A DNA stretch of 12,371 nucleotides from Patescibacteria group bacterium (GTDB lineage Bacteria > Patescibacteriota > Minisyncoccia > Portnoybacterales > GWB1-42-6). The stretch spans positions 1 through 12,371 of the forward strand of contig JAHKAK010000107.1 of assembly GCA_018826025.1 (NCBI GenBank), written 5' to 3'. Shown piece after piece: positions 12,114 through 12,371 of this stretch (the stretch's first letter is position 1; each line of letters starts with the position of its first letter). The notes below the pieces were generated by a model. It worked only from the letters and a program-made list of their open reading frames with translations, was not told where the DNA came from and searched no databases. The translations under genes were made by a program, and so were the position numbers.

Positions 12114-12141
12114 AATTGAGGTTCGACTCCTCATGGGCGCA
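12070..12141 (+). tRNA. tRNA-Arg (anticodon CCG)
   Basis: A full cloverleaf is present: acceptor GCGCCCA/TGGGCGC, D-arm GTTC-AATGGATA-GAGC, anticodon arm CAAGC-CTCCGAA-GCTTG with CCG at 12103-12105, a four-base variable loop and T-arm TGAGG-TTCGACT-CCTCA, then discriminator A. CCA is not encoded. It reads CGG codons. The first 44 bases overlap the 3' end of the O-antigen ligase frame, whose TGA stop (12111-12113) lies inside the tRNA. It is therefore transcribed as the tail of the membrane operon or from a promoter within it. Confidence 0.96.
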
Positions 12142-12184
12142 CAGATTATAAGTTTAGACAGATTAAGCATTGCGTAAAGCCTTC

Positions 12185-12315
12185 TTGCCCCGTTATCCCG
12201 CGTGGCGGGATTTTACTGGGCGAAACTTGAAATTGATGTTCGCCCACGCACCACTAAAGGGTGCGGGGCGTCCTATACCGCTTACTAGTATAGGACGACT
12301 CCTATCGAGGGCACA
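12185..12315 (+). other. Hairpin-rich region with tRNA-Arg 3'-half fragments
   Basis: No gene is seen from 12142 to the end. This part holds ATCCCGC-GTG-GCGGGAT (12195-12211, followed by TTTT and possibly a terminator for the tRNA), GGGCGAA/TTCGCCC (12218-12224, 12239-12245), a CGCCC..GCACC/GGGTGC..GGGCG stem (12241-12270) and a nine-pair GTCCTATAC/GTATAGGAC hairpin (12270-12296). Positions 12226-12242 match the tRNA at 12109-12125 in 16 of 17 bases, and 12296-12303 match 12124-12131 exactly, with GCACA after both. The result looks like a tRNA 3' half split in its T-loop by about 53 bases of hairpins. Bases 12316-12371 show nothing recognisable. Confidence 0.55.
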
Positions 12316-12371
12316 ATTAGAGAAGAGGATTACTCCGCTTAAAGACGGGGATTTATTTTTAATTGATTTAA

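Overview
The window looks like a piece of a Candidate Phyla Radiation (Patescibacteria, probably Parcubacteria-like) chromosome. The evidence is indirect. The proteins are small and compact. It carries a FemAB-type transferase next to a MurE-like ligase that lacks the usual N-terminal domain. It also has an 84-residue stand-alone elongation-factor-like beta barrel of the kind common in that group, and a tRNA-Arg without an encoded CCA end. Intergenic and intragenic DNA is full of short palindromic and heptamer repeats. No transposase, integrase, phage gene or CRISPR array is visible.

Layout: positions 1-1020 hold the 5' half of uvrB on the minus strand, divergent from ruvA (1170-1805) across a self-complementary -10 element. 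An unrecognised 181-residue protein follows (1844-2389), then a terminator and a promoter for a two-gene cell-wall operon, FemX-like (2485-3540) and MurE-like (3537-4943), joined by an ATGA overlap. A very unusual initiator-tRNA-like sequence (4950-5099) and back-to-back terminators come next. Two small minus-strand genes (5199-5597 zinc ribbon; 5731-6084 unknown) each have their own sigma70-type promoter. On the plus strand there is a possible 47-residue basic peptide, a beta-CASP metallo-beta-lactamase RNase (6401-7807), a LOG/SLOG family protein (8018-8623) and the elongation-factor-like protein (8778-9032). The last operon holds a small two-helix membrane protein (9201-9458), an amino acid permease (9463-10611) and an O-antigen ligase/polymerase family protein (10608-12113), whose 3' end runs into a tRNA-Arg(CCG) gene (12070-12141). 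The final 230 bases hold hairpins that include two pieces of sequence resembling the 3' half of that tRNA.

The most striking feature is repeats. At least eight palindromic or cloverleaf-foldable elements lie inside reading frames of ruvA, femX, murE-like and the O-antigen ligase, without breaking the frame. A ninth may begin at the very start of the window inside uvrB. Related elements lie between genes. A second repeat class consists of degenerate 7-nt units (forms such as AATnnAA, ATTTAGR, GCTGTTT). It builds long inverted arms between genes and also short runs inside genes. Two copies of one 60-nt element differ by paired changes that keep its stems intact, so the fold is maintained. This resembles in principle the Rickettsia palindromic elements and the heptanucleotide STRR repeats of cyanobacteria. 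Here the two occur together in one 12-kb stretch, apparently from several families and with no mobilising gene in view.
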